DNA from: an uncultured Mycoplasmatota bacterium
GTDB lineage: Bacteria > Bacillota_I > Bacilli_A > RF39 > UBA660
Direction: 5' to 3'
DNA: 38,669 bases
Assembly (NCBI GenBank): GCA_900554615.1
Contig: USIB01000007.1
Coordinates: forward strand, 1 to 38,669
This document shows positions 1 to 6,688 of this stretch, in pieces (position 1 is the first letter of the stretch; every line of letters starts with the position of its first letter). The notes below the pieces were generated by a model that had not been told where the DNA came from, did not search any database, and worked only from the letters and a program-made list of their open reading frames with translations. Both the position numbers and the translations under genes were made by a program.

Positions 1-897
1 CTTTACTTTTCCTTCAAATACTCCTATTATTCTCCATGTTTCACATGTACTTGATGTTTGATTCGAATAGTCATCACAATTAAAGTATATATAATTATTA
101 GGTTCTGCCCCATAATAGCGAATATTTCCGTCAATGTCTTCCATTAAGTTATTTGTTGTATCATATCTATATTTGATACTATTATTTTCTACTAGTGTAT
201 CTGGAGTAAACATATTTGTTATTTTATTTGAAGCACTATTTGCTGGGACTACTGTTCTAGTAAGTGTTTTTTTAGATTTAGTACTTGCCTCTATTTTGAT
301 GGAAGCACTAAATGTTTTTCCTTGAAGTTTATCTTGTGATTTAGTTATATCACAAGTAGATAATTCTTCTGAACATGCTTCACTAATCCACATTAAATAA
401 ACATAAGTATCTGTATTAGTAGTTAAATCTTGCTGAGTATTAGTAAGTACTAATCTATTATTTTCTATTGTATCGAATGATGGAGAAAAATTTCCTTCGG
501 ATAATAATGTTCCATTTTTATATAGTCTCCATTTTACATATTCACTTTTTAATGCTGAAGACATACTTATATCTCTTAATGCTATATCATATATAGTATT
601 ATCAGGATTACTACTACTACCTGTTACCATAAACTTAACCTTTAATATTCTTTCATCAATTACATCTACTCCAGTTACTAAAGTATCAGCAATAGGTAAC
701 ATTTTATTATTACTGGTTACAGTACTTGTATTAGTACTATCATAAGTAATATTAGCATTTATTGTACCAGTAGTAGTATTTAATGCTATTGGATTAAAGG
801 TAGCAATCTTAAGAGCATATGTTATACCAAATATTCCAAGTGCTATTACTAATATCATTGCTATTAAAAACTTTATATTATTCTTTATAAATCTCAT
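1..897 (-). CDS. membrane-anchored surface protein, C-terminus cut by window edge
   Basis: An open frame runs from the ATG at 897 to the left edge with no stop (about 299 codons seen). It begins MRFIKNNIKFLIAMILVIALG, a short basic stretch plus one hydrophobic segment (residues about 9-28) that ends in ITYAL, so it looks like an uncleaved signal anchor or signal peptide. The rest is Thr/Ser/Asn-rich and beta-like. A cysteine pair-rich stretch precedes NYIYFNCDDY and ETWRIIGVFEG. That FN...WRIIGVF block is, to my knowledge, common in surface proteins of uncultured low-GC Firmicutes; its function is unknown. AGGAGAGGATAATA provides the ribosome binding site. It is divergent from the lipoprotein gene at 1035. 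No enzymatic function can be assigned. Confidence 0.85.
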   Translation of the reverse strand, partial: MRFIKNNIKFLIAMILVIALGIFGITYALKIATFNPIALNTTTGTINANITYDSTNTSTVTSNNKMLPIADTLVTGVDVIDERILKVKFMVTGSSSNPDNTIYDIALRDISMSSALKSEYVKWRLYKNGTLLSEGNFSPSFDTIENNRLVLTNTQQDLTTNTDTYVYLMWISEACSEELSTCDITKSQDKLQGKTFSASIKIEASTKSKKTLTRTVVPANSASNKITNMFTPDTLVENNSIKYRYDTTNNLMEDIDGNIRYYGAEPNNYIYFNCDDYSNQTSSTCETWRIIGVFEGKVK

Positions 898-924
898 TAT
901 TATCCTCTCCTATTTACATATATA

Positions 925-953
925 ATTATACTATATATAAAATATTTTAGCAA
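925..953 (-). promoter_or_regulatory. sigma-A promoter of the surface protein gene
   Basis: On the minus strand TTGCTA (948-953) and TATAAT (925-930) are separated by 17 bp, about 30 bp upstream of the ATG at 897. Confidence 0.7.
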
Positions 954-970
954 TAATATTTTTCTATCTA

Positions 971-999
971 TTTACAAAAAAATAAAAATATAGTAATAT
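971..999 (+). promoter_or_regulatory. sigma-A promoter of the ZnuA-like lipoprotein gene
   Basis: TTTACA (971-976) and TAATAT (994-999) are separated by 17 bp, 35 bp before the ATG at 1035. It is back to back with the promoter of the divergent surface protein gene. Confidence 0.7.
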
Positions 1000-1034
1000 T
1001 AATATAGATAAAGATTGAAAGAAGGAATTGTTAA

Positions 1035-1913
1035 ATGAAAAAAATTAAATTATTATTTGTTATACTAGGAGTAATATTATTATCTGGATGTAATATTACT
1101 AAAGATAGTATGGAAGATATTGAAATATACACTACTTTATATCCTATTAAATATTTAATTAATAGTTTATATGGTACTAATGGTACTATTAATAGTATCT
1201 ATCCATCAGGAGTTGATGTTAATGATTTTGAATTATCTGATAAGAAAATAAGAGAATACTCTAAAACTGATTTATTTGTTTTTAATAGTTTAGATAGAGA
1301 CCGTAATATTGCTGTTAAAATGATTAATGAGAATAAGAACTTAAAAGTTATTGATGTATCTATGGGTATGACTTATGATAATAATATTGAAGAGTTATGG
1401 CTTAACCCTTATAATTATTTAATGATGGCAGAGAATACTAAAAATGGTCTACTTGAATATGTTAGTAATCCTTATTTAATATCTAATACTGAAGGTACTG
1501 GTATTGAAGATAAGTATGAAGTATTAAAATATGATTTATCCAGATTAGATGCTGATATTAAAGAAAGCATTAGCCTTGCTAAATATAAAACAGTAGTAGT
1601 TGATTCTAACTTATTTAAATATTTAGAAAAGTATAATTTAAACGTTATTTCTCTTGAAGAGAATGAAGAATTAAATGAGAATACTATAGATGAAGTTAAG
1701 AAGTTAATTAGAAATGGTAATATTAAATATATTTACTCTGCTAATAGTGAAACTAATAATACTTGTAAAAATTTAATTGATACATATAATCTTGAATTAG
1801 TAACTATTAATACTATGAATTCTATAGATGGTGGTATTACTAATTCTAATGAGAATTATATTACTATTATGAATAATAATTTAGAATTACTTAATAAAGA
1901 ATTATATAAGTAA
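1035..1913 (+). CDS. ZnuA/AdcA-like substrate-binding lipoprotein lacking metal ligands
   Basis: 292 aa. A signal peptide ends in the lipobox LSGC (Cys19), so this should be a membrane-attached lipoprotein. The fold matches the cluster 9 metal ABC-transporter binding proteins: IYTTLYPIKYLINSLYG at the start, KTDLFVFNSLDRD in the first domain, ELWLNPYNY at the place of the usual DPHxWLDP motif, and a long linker helix. The three histidines expected to bind zinc or manganese are replaced: the HxFEP-type motif reads NDFEL (Asn63), the PHxW motif reads EELW (Glu120), and the HxAFxY motif reads SNLFKY (Ser191). No ABC permease or ATPase lies beside it in this window. It either binds something else or is a non-binding paralogue. 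The family call is solid; the ligand is unknown. GAAGGA precedes the ATG by 9 bases. Confidence 0.8.
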   Translation: MKKIKLLFVILGVILLSGCNITKDSMEDIEIYTTLYPIKYLINSLYGTNGTINSIYPSGVDVNDFELSDKKIREYSKTDLFVFNSLDRDRNIAVKMINENKNLKVIDVSMGMTYDNNIEELWLNPYNYLMMAENTKNGLLEYVSNPYLISNTEGTGIEDKYEVLKYDLSRLDADIKESISLAKYKTVVVDSNLFKYLEKYNLNVISLEENEELNENTIDEVKKLIRNGNIKYIYSANSETNNTCKNLIDTYNLELVTINTMNSIDGGITNSNENYITIMNNNLELLNKELYK

Positions 1914-1951
1914 AATATATATGCTTTTATATAATAAGTATAGTTGATACA

Positions 1952-2008
1952 CTATAGAGAGACAATTTATTGGCTCTCTATAGCACTTCAAGACATTGGC
2001 TTGGAGTG
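1952..2008 (+). repeat. paired-hairpin intergenic element E1
   Basis: Two adjacent hairpins follow the lipoprotein gene. The first (1952-1983) has a perfect 10-bp stem CTATAGAGAG/CTCTCTATAG around ACAATTTATTGG. The second (1984-2008) has stem CACTTCAAG/CTTGGAGTG around ACATTGG. Both show the AG-AC...GG-CT signature shared with other elements of this window. No T tract follows, so it is not a standard terminator. Confidence 0.7.
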
Positions 2009-2045
2009 AAACTAAAAAATATGTTTAATTTTTAAAAAAAAGTAC

Positions 2046-2074
2046 TAGACAAAATAAAAAAAATGTAATATAAT
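2046..2074 (+). promoter_or_regulatory. promoter of tRNA-Met
   Basis: TAGACA (2046-2051), 17 bp, TATAAT (2069-2074), ending 15 bp before the mature tRNA 5' end. Confidence 0.75.
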
Positions 2075-2089
2075 TATATTGTGTTTAAC

Positions 2090-2166
2090 GGCGAGATAGC
2101 TCAGTTGGCTAGAGCATTTGGTTCATACCCAAAGGGTCGAGGGTTCGAATCCCCCTCTCGCTACCA
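2090..2166 (+). tRNA. tRNA-Met (CAU), elongator type
   Basis: A 77-nt cloverleaf with encoded CCA. The acceptor arms GGCGAGA and TCTCGCT pair with G1.U72. The anticodon loop TTCATAC places CAT at 2124-2126 on a TTTGG/CCAAA stem. The T arm reads GAGGGTTCGAATCCCCC. The paired first base and the absence of the three G-C pairs of initiator tRNA in the anticodon stem favour an elongator tRNA-Met. A lysidine-modified tRNA-Ile cannot be fully excluded by eye. Confidence 0.95.
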
Positions 2167-2177
2167 TAGTAAATATT

Positions 2178-2204
2178 AAAAGAGCAAACTAATGCTCTTT
2201 TTTT
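2178..2204. terminator. bidirectional terminator between tRNA-Met and the T7SS operon
   Basis: AAAAGAGCA and TGCTCTTTT form a stem with a 6-base loop. T runs follow on the plus strand (end of tRNA-Met), and A/T flanks give a usable tail on the minus strand for the last small T7SS gene, which stops at 2206. Confidence 0.8.
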
Positions 2205-2205
2205 G

Positions 2206-2499
2206 TTATTCTATAATTATATTTGTATCAATAGTATTTATTTTATTTAATACATCATTTTCTATATTCTCTATATTATTTGTTATCCTTAATAGTTCTT
2301 CTTTATAGTTATTTAGTTTATCTTTAGTAAGTCTTATATTATTATTTGTATTTAATAGTATACTTCTAGTTCCTAAATTATCATATGGTATATTTAAAGA
2401 ACTTATACTATCTATTATATCTTCTAGTATACTTATATTTTCATTTATATTAGTATATACTCTATTTATACCAGTACTATCATATTTAATCTTAGGCAT
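2206..2499 (-). CDS. small helical T7SS-associated protein (ESX-like), last of the set
   Basis: 97 aa from the ATG at 2499, chosen because AAGGAGGATAGTA sits just upstream; a longer in-frame version to 2547 adds a spurious leader. The protein MPKIKYDSTGI...NTIDTNIIIE is almost entirely helical and Asn/Ile-rich, with a central turn at SLNIPYDNLGTRS. That helix-turn-helix size is that of WXG100-type proteins, but no W-x-G motif is present. The start overlaps the stop of the previous gene by 8 bp, so translation is probably coupled. Function unknown; partner or substrate of the T7SS by context. Confidence 0.7.
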   Translation of the reverse strand: MPKIKYDSTGINRVYTNINENISILEDIIDSISSLNIPYDNLGTRSILLNTNNNIRLTKDKLNNYKEELLRITNNIENIENDVLNKINTIDTNIIIE

Positions 2500-2770
2500 T
2501 ACTATCCTCCTTAGTAATAGAAATATTATCATATAAATTATATACATCTTTATAGAAACTAGATATCTTTTTTAGTGTATCTAATAGTATTAAATAGTTA
2601 TTATTTTCAGTATTTATTTTATTATTTAAATATGTAGCATCTTCTCCTGTATAATATTCTCTTATTTTATATAATTCATTAAATACTTCACTATTATTAT
2701 CTTCATACTTATTTAGAAGTTCTTCTAGTAAGGTTATATCTTTAATTAGGTTCTTTGTATCAATTTCCAT
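2492..2770 (-). CDS. WXG100-like small protein with YxG turn
   Basis: 92 aa. Two helices flank REYYTGEDATYLNNKI, which matches the WXG100 turn (W-x-G-x-D-A) except that Tyr replaces Trp. This is the clearest ESX-like member of the downstream four-gene group. GAGGTGAAATAA is the ribosome binding site. It overlaps the preceding gene by 11 bp and the following one by 8 bp. Probable secreted or structural partner in type VII secretion, inferred from fold and neighbours. Confidence 0.75.
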   Translation of the reverse strand: MEIDTKNLIKDITLLEELLNKYEDNNSEVFNELYKIREYYTGEDATYLNNKINTENNNYLILLDTLKKISSFYKDVYNLYDNISITKEDSNA

Positions 2771-3047
2771 TTATTTCACCTCTATTTACAGATTGTAATA
2801 ATACTCTATAGTTTTCTTCCGTTCTTGGTAAAATGACATTTCTTATTGTAGTATATTCACCTGTTAGTTCATCTAACATATCTAGTATTTCTGTTTGATT
2901 ATATGCTGTATTATCTACTGATACTATATTATTTATTGAAGATATTAATCTATTTAAATTATTGTATACCTCTATTAATAATACTAATTTATCACGAAGT
3001 AATTGTATTGCTTTTTCATACTCATATATTTTCATATTATAGTCCAC
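2760..3047 (-). CDS. small helical T7SS-associated protein, GTG start
   Basis: 95 aa, predicted helical hairpin (YEYEKAIQLLRDKLVLLIEVYNNL... then TGEYTTIRNVILPRTEENYRVLL). The GTG at 3047 lies 7 bases from AAGGAGG, whereas the next ATG at 3035 is too far, so GTG is the likely start. No W-x-G. It lies 2 bp after the previous stop and overlaps the next gene by 11 bp. Not recognised beyond its size and setting. Confidence 0.7.
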   Translation of the reverse strand: MDYNMKIYEYEKAIQLLRDKLVLLIEVYNNLNRLISSINNIVSVDNTAYNQTEILDMLDELTGEYTTIRNVILPRTEENYRVLLQSVNRGEINGN

Positions 3048-3049
3048 TT

Positions 3050-3367
3050 CTATTCCTCCTTAGTATTATTAGCTAAATTATGATATTTTATATATTCTTC
3101 ATAATCTAATTCATAGTAATCTTTTATTTTATTTTCTAGATATCTTATATTTTCTTCTTTATCGTCAAGTAACTTATCTAAAAATAAACATATATTTTTA
3201 TTTTTATCTTTGATTATTTTATTATTTTTACTTATATAATCATTTTCTAATTTATATAGAGTATTTTTTATGTTGCCTACTAGTTTTTCTTCTTCTTCCT
3301 TATATAGTTTTAATTTATTTAATGATACTAATAATGCACTTATATCTATTTTCATATTATTATTCAT
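3050..3367 (-). CDS. small charged helical protein, first of the four-gene set
   Basis: 105 aa, Lys/Glu-rich and coiled-coil-like: KLKLYKEEEEKLVGNIK, then KLENDYISKNNKIIKDK, then a second long helix DDKEENIRYLENKIKDYY. GAGGAGACAGGT precedes the ATG. It follows the terminator of the WXG100 pair; I see no convincing promoter in the 55 bp between, so expression may depend on read-through. Possibly a WXG100-like partner; no motif proves it. Confidence 0.65.
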   Translation of the reverse strand: MNNNMKIDISALLVSLNKLKLYKEEEEKLVGNIKNTLYKLENDYISKNNKIIKDKNKNICLFLDKLLDDKEENIRYLENKIKDYYELDYEEYIKYHNLANNTKEE

Positions 3368-3422
3368 ACCTGTCTCCTCTACTATAGTAAGTCTATCATA
3401 AATATTTATTATTGTAAAGAAA

Positions 3423-3446
3423 AAAAGATGTCTTTTGACACCTTTT
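3423..3446 (-). terminator. intrinsic terminator after the WXG100 pair
   Basis: On the minus strand AAAAGGTGTC and GACATCTTTT pair (one G-T) around AAAA, followed by a T run. The stop codon of the 3448-3768 gene lies at its edge. Confidence 0.75.
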
Positions 3447-3447
3447 G

Positions 3448-3768
3448 TTATGCATCTTTTCCAGAATATGTTTGACTAACATTCTCATCAGATGTAATAT
3501 AACTTTGAATGAACTCATTGAATTTAGAAGCAAAGTTAGAATCATTACCATCTAGATAAGCATATAATCTTTCCAAAGATTCATTTATTCTATCAATGTA
3601 TCCTTGCATACTTGTAGTAGCAGTTCCTGCGAATGCTGTATTAACTTTATCTCTTAAAGAAGATGAAGCATTTTTAGATTCTTGATCTAATTCAGCTTTT
3701 TTTGTTTTGATTTTGTTCATTGCTACTTTAGCAAGTTCTGGATCCATTCCTAAAAAATTACTATCCAT
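3448..3768 (-). CDS. ESX-like small protein, paralogue of 4174-4521
   Basis: 106 aa. It begins MDSNFLGMDPELAKVAMNKI, has a central AFAGTATTSMQGYIDRI turn, and ends FIQSYITSDENVSQTYSGKDA. FAG takes the place of the W-x-G turn. It is a clear paralogue of the protein at 4174-4521: both share the FxGM(D/N)xxLA start, the YxYLDGN segment and FIQSYIxSDENV. The ribosome binding site is GGAGGTGAAATA. It is paired with the canonical WXG100 gene 25 bp upstream in a unit with its own promoter and terminator, as expected for a heterodimer such as EsxA/EsxB. Dimerisation is inference. Confidence 0.8.
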   Translation of the reverse strand: MDSNFLGMDPELAKVAMNKIKTKKAELDQESKNASSSLRDKVNTAFAGTATTSMQGYIDRINESLERLYAYLDGNDSNFASKFNEFIQSYITSDENVSQTYSGKDA

Positions 3769-3793
3769 TATTTCACCTCCGTATTATTTTTTA

Positions 3794-4078
3794 TTAAGCA
3801 TTGCCACTTGATCTTTGCTTTTCTATCCAATTATTGTAAGTTGTTTCAAACTCCATAGCCATAGTATCATAAGTTTCAGTAACAGTTTCTTTTGTACTGT
3901 TAATAACTTTTGTTAGAGCATCTCTATATGCATCAGCATCTTCACCTTTCCATGCATCAGCAATAGCACTTTCAACTTCAGGAAAACTATTTAAAATATC
4001 TAATAATTTAGTCTTTCTAAGTCTAATTTCTGCTGCTAAATCATTATAACCATTTGCATTGTATCCAATAGTAGCCAT
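3794..4078 (-). CDS. WXG100 family protein (EsxA-like)
   Basis: 94 aa, the classical WXG100 size. Helix 1 (residues about 10-40) is followed by the AWKGEDADAYRDAL turn with W-x-G, then helix 2 through ETTYNNWIEKQ. No classical YxxxD/E export motif is visible at the C-terminus. AAAGGAGGTGAAACG is the strongest ribosome binding site of the locus and a separate promoter precedes it, which suggests high expression. WXG100 proteins are small dimeric substrates and partners exported by the EssC-driven type VII system encoded upstream. Confidence 0.93.
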   Translation of the reverse strand: MATIGYNANGYNDLAAEIRLRKTKLLDILNSFPEVESAIADAWKGEDADAYRDALTKVINSTKETVTETYDTMAMEFETTYNNWIEKQRSSGNA

Positions 4079-4131
4079 CGTTTCACCTCCTTTTGTGAAT
4101 CTGTAATAGTAACTCTCTACTATCTAATAAA

Positions 4132-4160
4132 ATTATAACATATTTCATTATTAAAGTAAA
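4132..4160 (-). promoter_or_regulatory. extended -10 promoter of the WXG100 pair
   Basis: Minus strand TTTACT (4155-4160), 17 bp, TGTTATAAT with TATAAT at 4132-4137. It lies directly after the palindromic terminator of the EssC operon, so the WXG100 pair can be expressed independently. Confidence 0.75.
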
Positions 4161-4190
4161 ATAAAAATGTCAATTAATTGACATTTTTAT
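4161..4190. terminator. perfect 30-bp palindrome, probable bidirectional terminator
   Basis: The 30 bases from 4161 to 4190 equal their own reverse complement (core TGTCAATTAATTGACA, flanked by A5 and T5). On the minus strand it contains the stop codon of the 4174-4521 gene and is followed by TTTTAC, so it can terminate the EssC operon. An operator role is an alternative because it abuts the next promoter. Confidence 0.65.
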
Positions 4191-4521
4191 TTCTATCTCT
4201 TTTTAACATATCTATGTAACACTCTTTAACATTTTCATCTGATAATATATAGCTTTGAATAAAGTCATTTAATTTTGCTGTAAATGAGCGTTTATTGCCA
4301 TCTAAATACCCATATAATTCTTCTAATGAATCATTAATTTCTTCTATATATTTAAGCATTTTTTCTCTATCTTTGCTATCTTTAAATACTTTATTTACTT
4401 CTTTTTTTAATGATTGACTTGCTTCTTTTGATTCTTTTACTAACTCTTCTTTTTTTTCTTTTATCAAGTCTCTTGCTTTATCAGCAAGATCTGTATTCAT
4501 ACCTTTAAAATCATTTCTCAT
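4174..4521 (-). CDS. ESX-like small protein, paralogue of 3448-3768
   Basis: 115 aa. MRNDFKGMNTDLADKARDLI resembles the start of the 3448-3768 protein, and YGYLDGNKRSF and FIQSYILSDENV match its second helix. The central turn is KVFKDSKDREKM, without W-x-G. It is more highly charged than its paralogue (many KE pairs). AAGGAGGAATT precedes the ATG. It closes the operon that carries EssC and both hydrolases, so it may be the partner that accompanies those large proteins. That role is inference from position. Confidence 0.78.
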   Translation of the reverse strand: MRNDFKGMNTDLADKARDLIKEKKEELVKESKEASQSLKKEVNKVFKDSKDREKMLKYIEEINDSLEELYGYLDGNKRSFTAKLNDFIQSYILSDENVKECYIDMLKRDRNKNVN

Positions 4522-4547
4522 AATTCCTCCTTATATTGCTTATAATA

Positions 4548-6653
4548 TTATATTTCTCTAATATCTGAAAAATTTGTATTATTAATATTATTGGTACTAT
4601 TACTATTTTTTAATGTTTCTCTAAGTTGGGATGCTTGATTTTGATAATAGCCAACATCACTAGGAGTTGCATTACCATATATATCTGTGCTTGCTGGTGC
4701 TGATCCAGTATCATAACCAATATGAATATCACCATAACCATAATCATAATCTACACCATGTGAATTCCAACTAGTACCATTATTATTTACAATGCTTTCA
4801 CTTGCTTGAAGATGCATATTACTTGGTAATGTATATTGACCTGATAAAACTAATCTTGCTGCATTTTTTAAATCTTCCTTTTCTGCATCTGATGCTCCAC
4901 TCGTTACAGTATCAAAGTCACTAGTAGCATAACTACTTAACCCTTGATATACATTGTTTGATAAACTTGTTAATCTGTCCGAGAAAGTATTTCCTACTCC
5001 TTTATCATAAGCATTATTTAAAGCTACTGCACCGCTATTTAGAAAGGCAAACCATTCTTCATCACTACCATGTACAAATGATCCCCCAGCTTCTCTGAAC
5101 ATTAAAGCCGCTAGTCTTTCAACATCTGCTTCAGTGAAGTTAGTTAAGGAATTTCTTCCTGTTACAGACTTAAATGGGTCAGATGGCTTTGATGATACAT
5201 TTTCGGCATTTAATCTATCTAATGTTCCTTTTGTTACTTCAGATGTTAATTTTTTTGAAGTAGTTCCTCCATTATTGTTTGAAGAAATGTTTGTTGTTGT
5301 GTTTTGACTATTGTTCTTTTTAGTAATAGTTCCTATTGGATCTTTAAAGAAGTTACCTATTTTTGTAAAAATACTTCCATTTGGCTTCTTAGGAGTAACT
5401 CCAGCATCTTTTAAGACATCACTTCCTGTATAGCCTCCTAGGAAACCTCCTCCTGTTGGTTTCTTGACTTGTCCATATGGATGTTCTTTACTATTAATCT
5501 TTACTTTATCAGCACTATTAATAGCAGTAGGAGATATACCACTTGTACCTTTCATCATACCATTTGCTATTGTTTGTCTATCTCTATTATTAATAGCACT
5601 AGGTGAAAGATCTCTATATGTTCCATCATTAACATAATTATTTTTAGTAGAAGAATTAATATCTTTTCTTACTTGTGCTCCAGAATATCCTCCTAGGAAA
5701 CCTCCTGATTTTGGAGTATCTATTTTTGAATATGTTTTACCATTAGAAGAACCGTTTGAAATAGTTTTTCCTCTACTAGCAGCGTCTGCTCCTAGATCAT
5801 AATCTTGTACAAATATTTTAGGAACAAATTGACCATTTACAGTTGTTCCATTTCTTCTAGTGTATTCTAGATAGCTAACATTATTTTTTTGTAAATAGTC
5901 TAGTCCTGCTATATTGGTATTTACGTTAGCAGTAGCATTGAACGTTGGAGATGTATTTCTCTTTACTGTAGTGCCACCAGCATTACCTCTTACTTGTGAC
6001 CCAGTATAGCCTCCTAAAAAATTATTTCTTGTTGTAGTTCCTGTTATGTTGTTACCTTTACTTGATGATGACTTGTATCCACTACTTGCCTGACTATATC
6101 CTGTATTTCTATTATCTGCATTTTTTATAGCAGTTGGCGTTGACCCTGAAGATGGTCTATATCCTGAACTAGAACTTGATGAAGATCTTGAACTTGAGTT
6201 GGAAAAAGATCCTGATGTTGAGCTACCACCCGAACTAGTACGTGAACTTGATGATGGTTTATATCCACTACTTGCACTACTGTAACCTGTACTTCTGTTA
6301 TCGGCATTTTTTATAGCAGTTGGCGTTGACCCTGAAGATGGTCTATATCCTGAACTTGAACTTGATGATGACTTTGAACCTGAACTTGAACTTGAACTAG
6401 ATTTTGAACTTGAACTGGAAAAAGATCCTGATGTTGATTTACCTCCTGAACCTGAACTTGATTTTGAGCCTGAACTAGATTTTGATGATGACTTCGAACT
6501 ACTACTGCTACTTGGCTTTGATGTGCTCTTCGATGTACCTTTTGACTTGTTACCACTACTACTTGGCTTTTTACTTGTAGTCTTATTTACGTAATATTTA
6601 TCATTGTCATATATTCCAAAGAAATGGCTTTCTTCACTATTTATTAAATTCAT
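4548..6653 (-). CDS. Ser-rich repeat protein with C-terminal SleB-type cell wall hydrolase domain
   Basis: 701 aa. No signal peptide. Residues about 25-200 are Ser/Thr/Lys low complexity with two copies of a PTAIKNADNR-x-TGYSxASSGYK unit and two diverged copies later. Three copies of a GG(F)LGGYxGxxV motif follow (about 210, 320, 405), and an NIAGLDYLQK motif near 250 is shared with the neighbouring hydrolase. From about 505 to 650 comes a SleB/hydrolase_2 domain: ADVERLAALMFREAGG with Glu521 at the expected catalytic place, then AARLVLSGQYTLP. That family cuts peptidoglycan (spore cortex lytic enzymes and relatives). Its position between EssC and ESX-like genes, without a Sec signal, suggests a T7SS substrate or a wall-opening factor. 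TAGGAGGAATAAAAA supports the ATG at 6653. Confidence 0.82.
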   Translation of the reverse strand: MNLINSEESHFFGIYDNDKYYVNKTTSKKPSSSGNKSKGTSKSTSKPSSSSSSKSSSKSSSGSKSSSGSGGKSTSGSFSSSSSKSSSSSSSGSKSSSSSSSGYRPSSGSTPTAIKNADNRSTGYSSASSGYKPSSSSRTSSGGSSTSGSFSNSSSRSSSSSSSGYRPSSGSTPTAIKNADNRNTGYSQASSGYKSSSSKGNNITGTTTRNNFLGGYTGSQVRGNAGGTTVKRNTSPTFNATANVNTNIAGLDYLQKNNVSYLEYTRRNGTTVNGQFVPKIFVQDYDLGADAASRGKTISNGSSNGKTYSKIDTPKSGGFLGGYSGAQVRKDINSSTKNNYVNDGTYRDLSPSAINNRDRQTIANGMMKGTSGISPTAINSADKVKINSKEHPYGQVKKPTGGGFLGGYTGSDVLKDAGVTPKKPNGSIFTKIGNFFKDPIGTITKKNNSQNTTTNISSNNNGGTTSKKLTSEVTKGTLDRLNAENVSSKPSDPFKSVTGRNSLTNFTEADVERLAALMFREAGGSFVHGSDEEWFAFLNSGAVALNNAYDKGVGNTFSDRLTSLSNNVYQGLSSYATSDFDTVTSGASDAEKEDLKNAARLVLSGQYTLPSNMHLQASESIVNNNGTSWNSHGVDYDYGYGDIHIGYDTGSAPASTDIYGNATPSDVGYYQNQASQLRETLKNSNSTNNINNTNFSDIREI

Positions 6654-6688
6654 TTTTTATTCCTCCTATAAATTATATTTTTTTCTTC

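Noticed and set aside
2090..2166. tRNA gene as an integration site of a genomic island
   Set aside because: No integrase nearby and I saw no repeat of the tRNA 3' end elsewhere in the window.
6125..6556. Long Val/Gln/His-rich frames inside the Ser-rich repeat region
   Set aside because: They are out-of-frame readings of the repetitive Ser codons of the 4548-6653 gene and lack ribosome binding sites.
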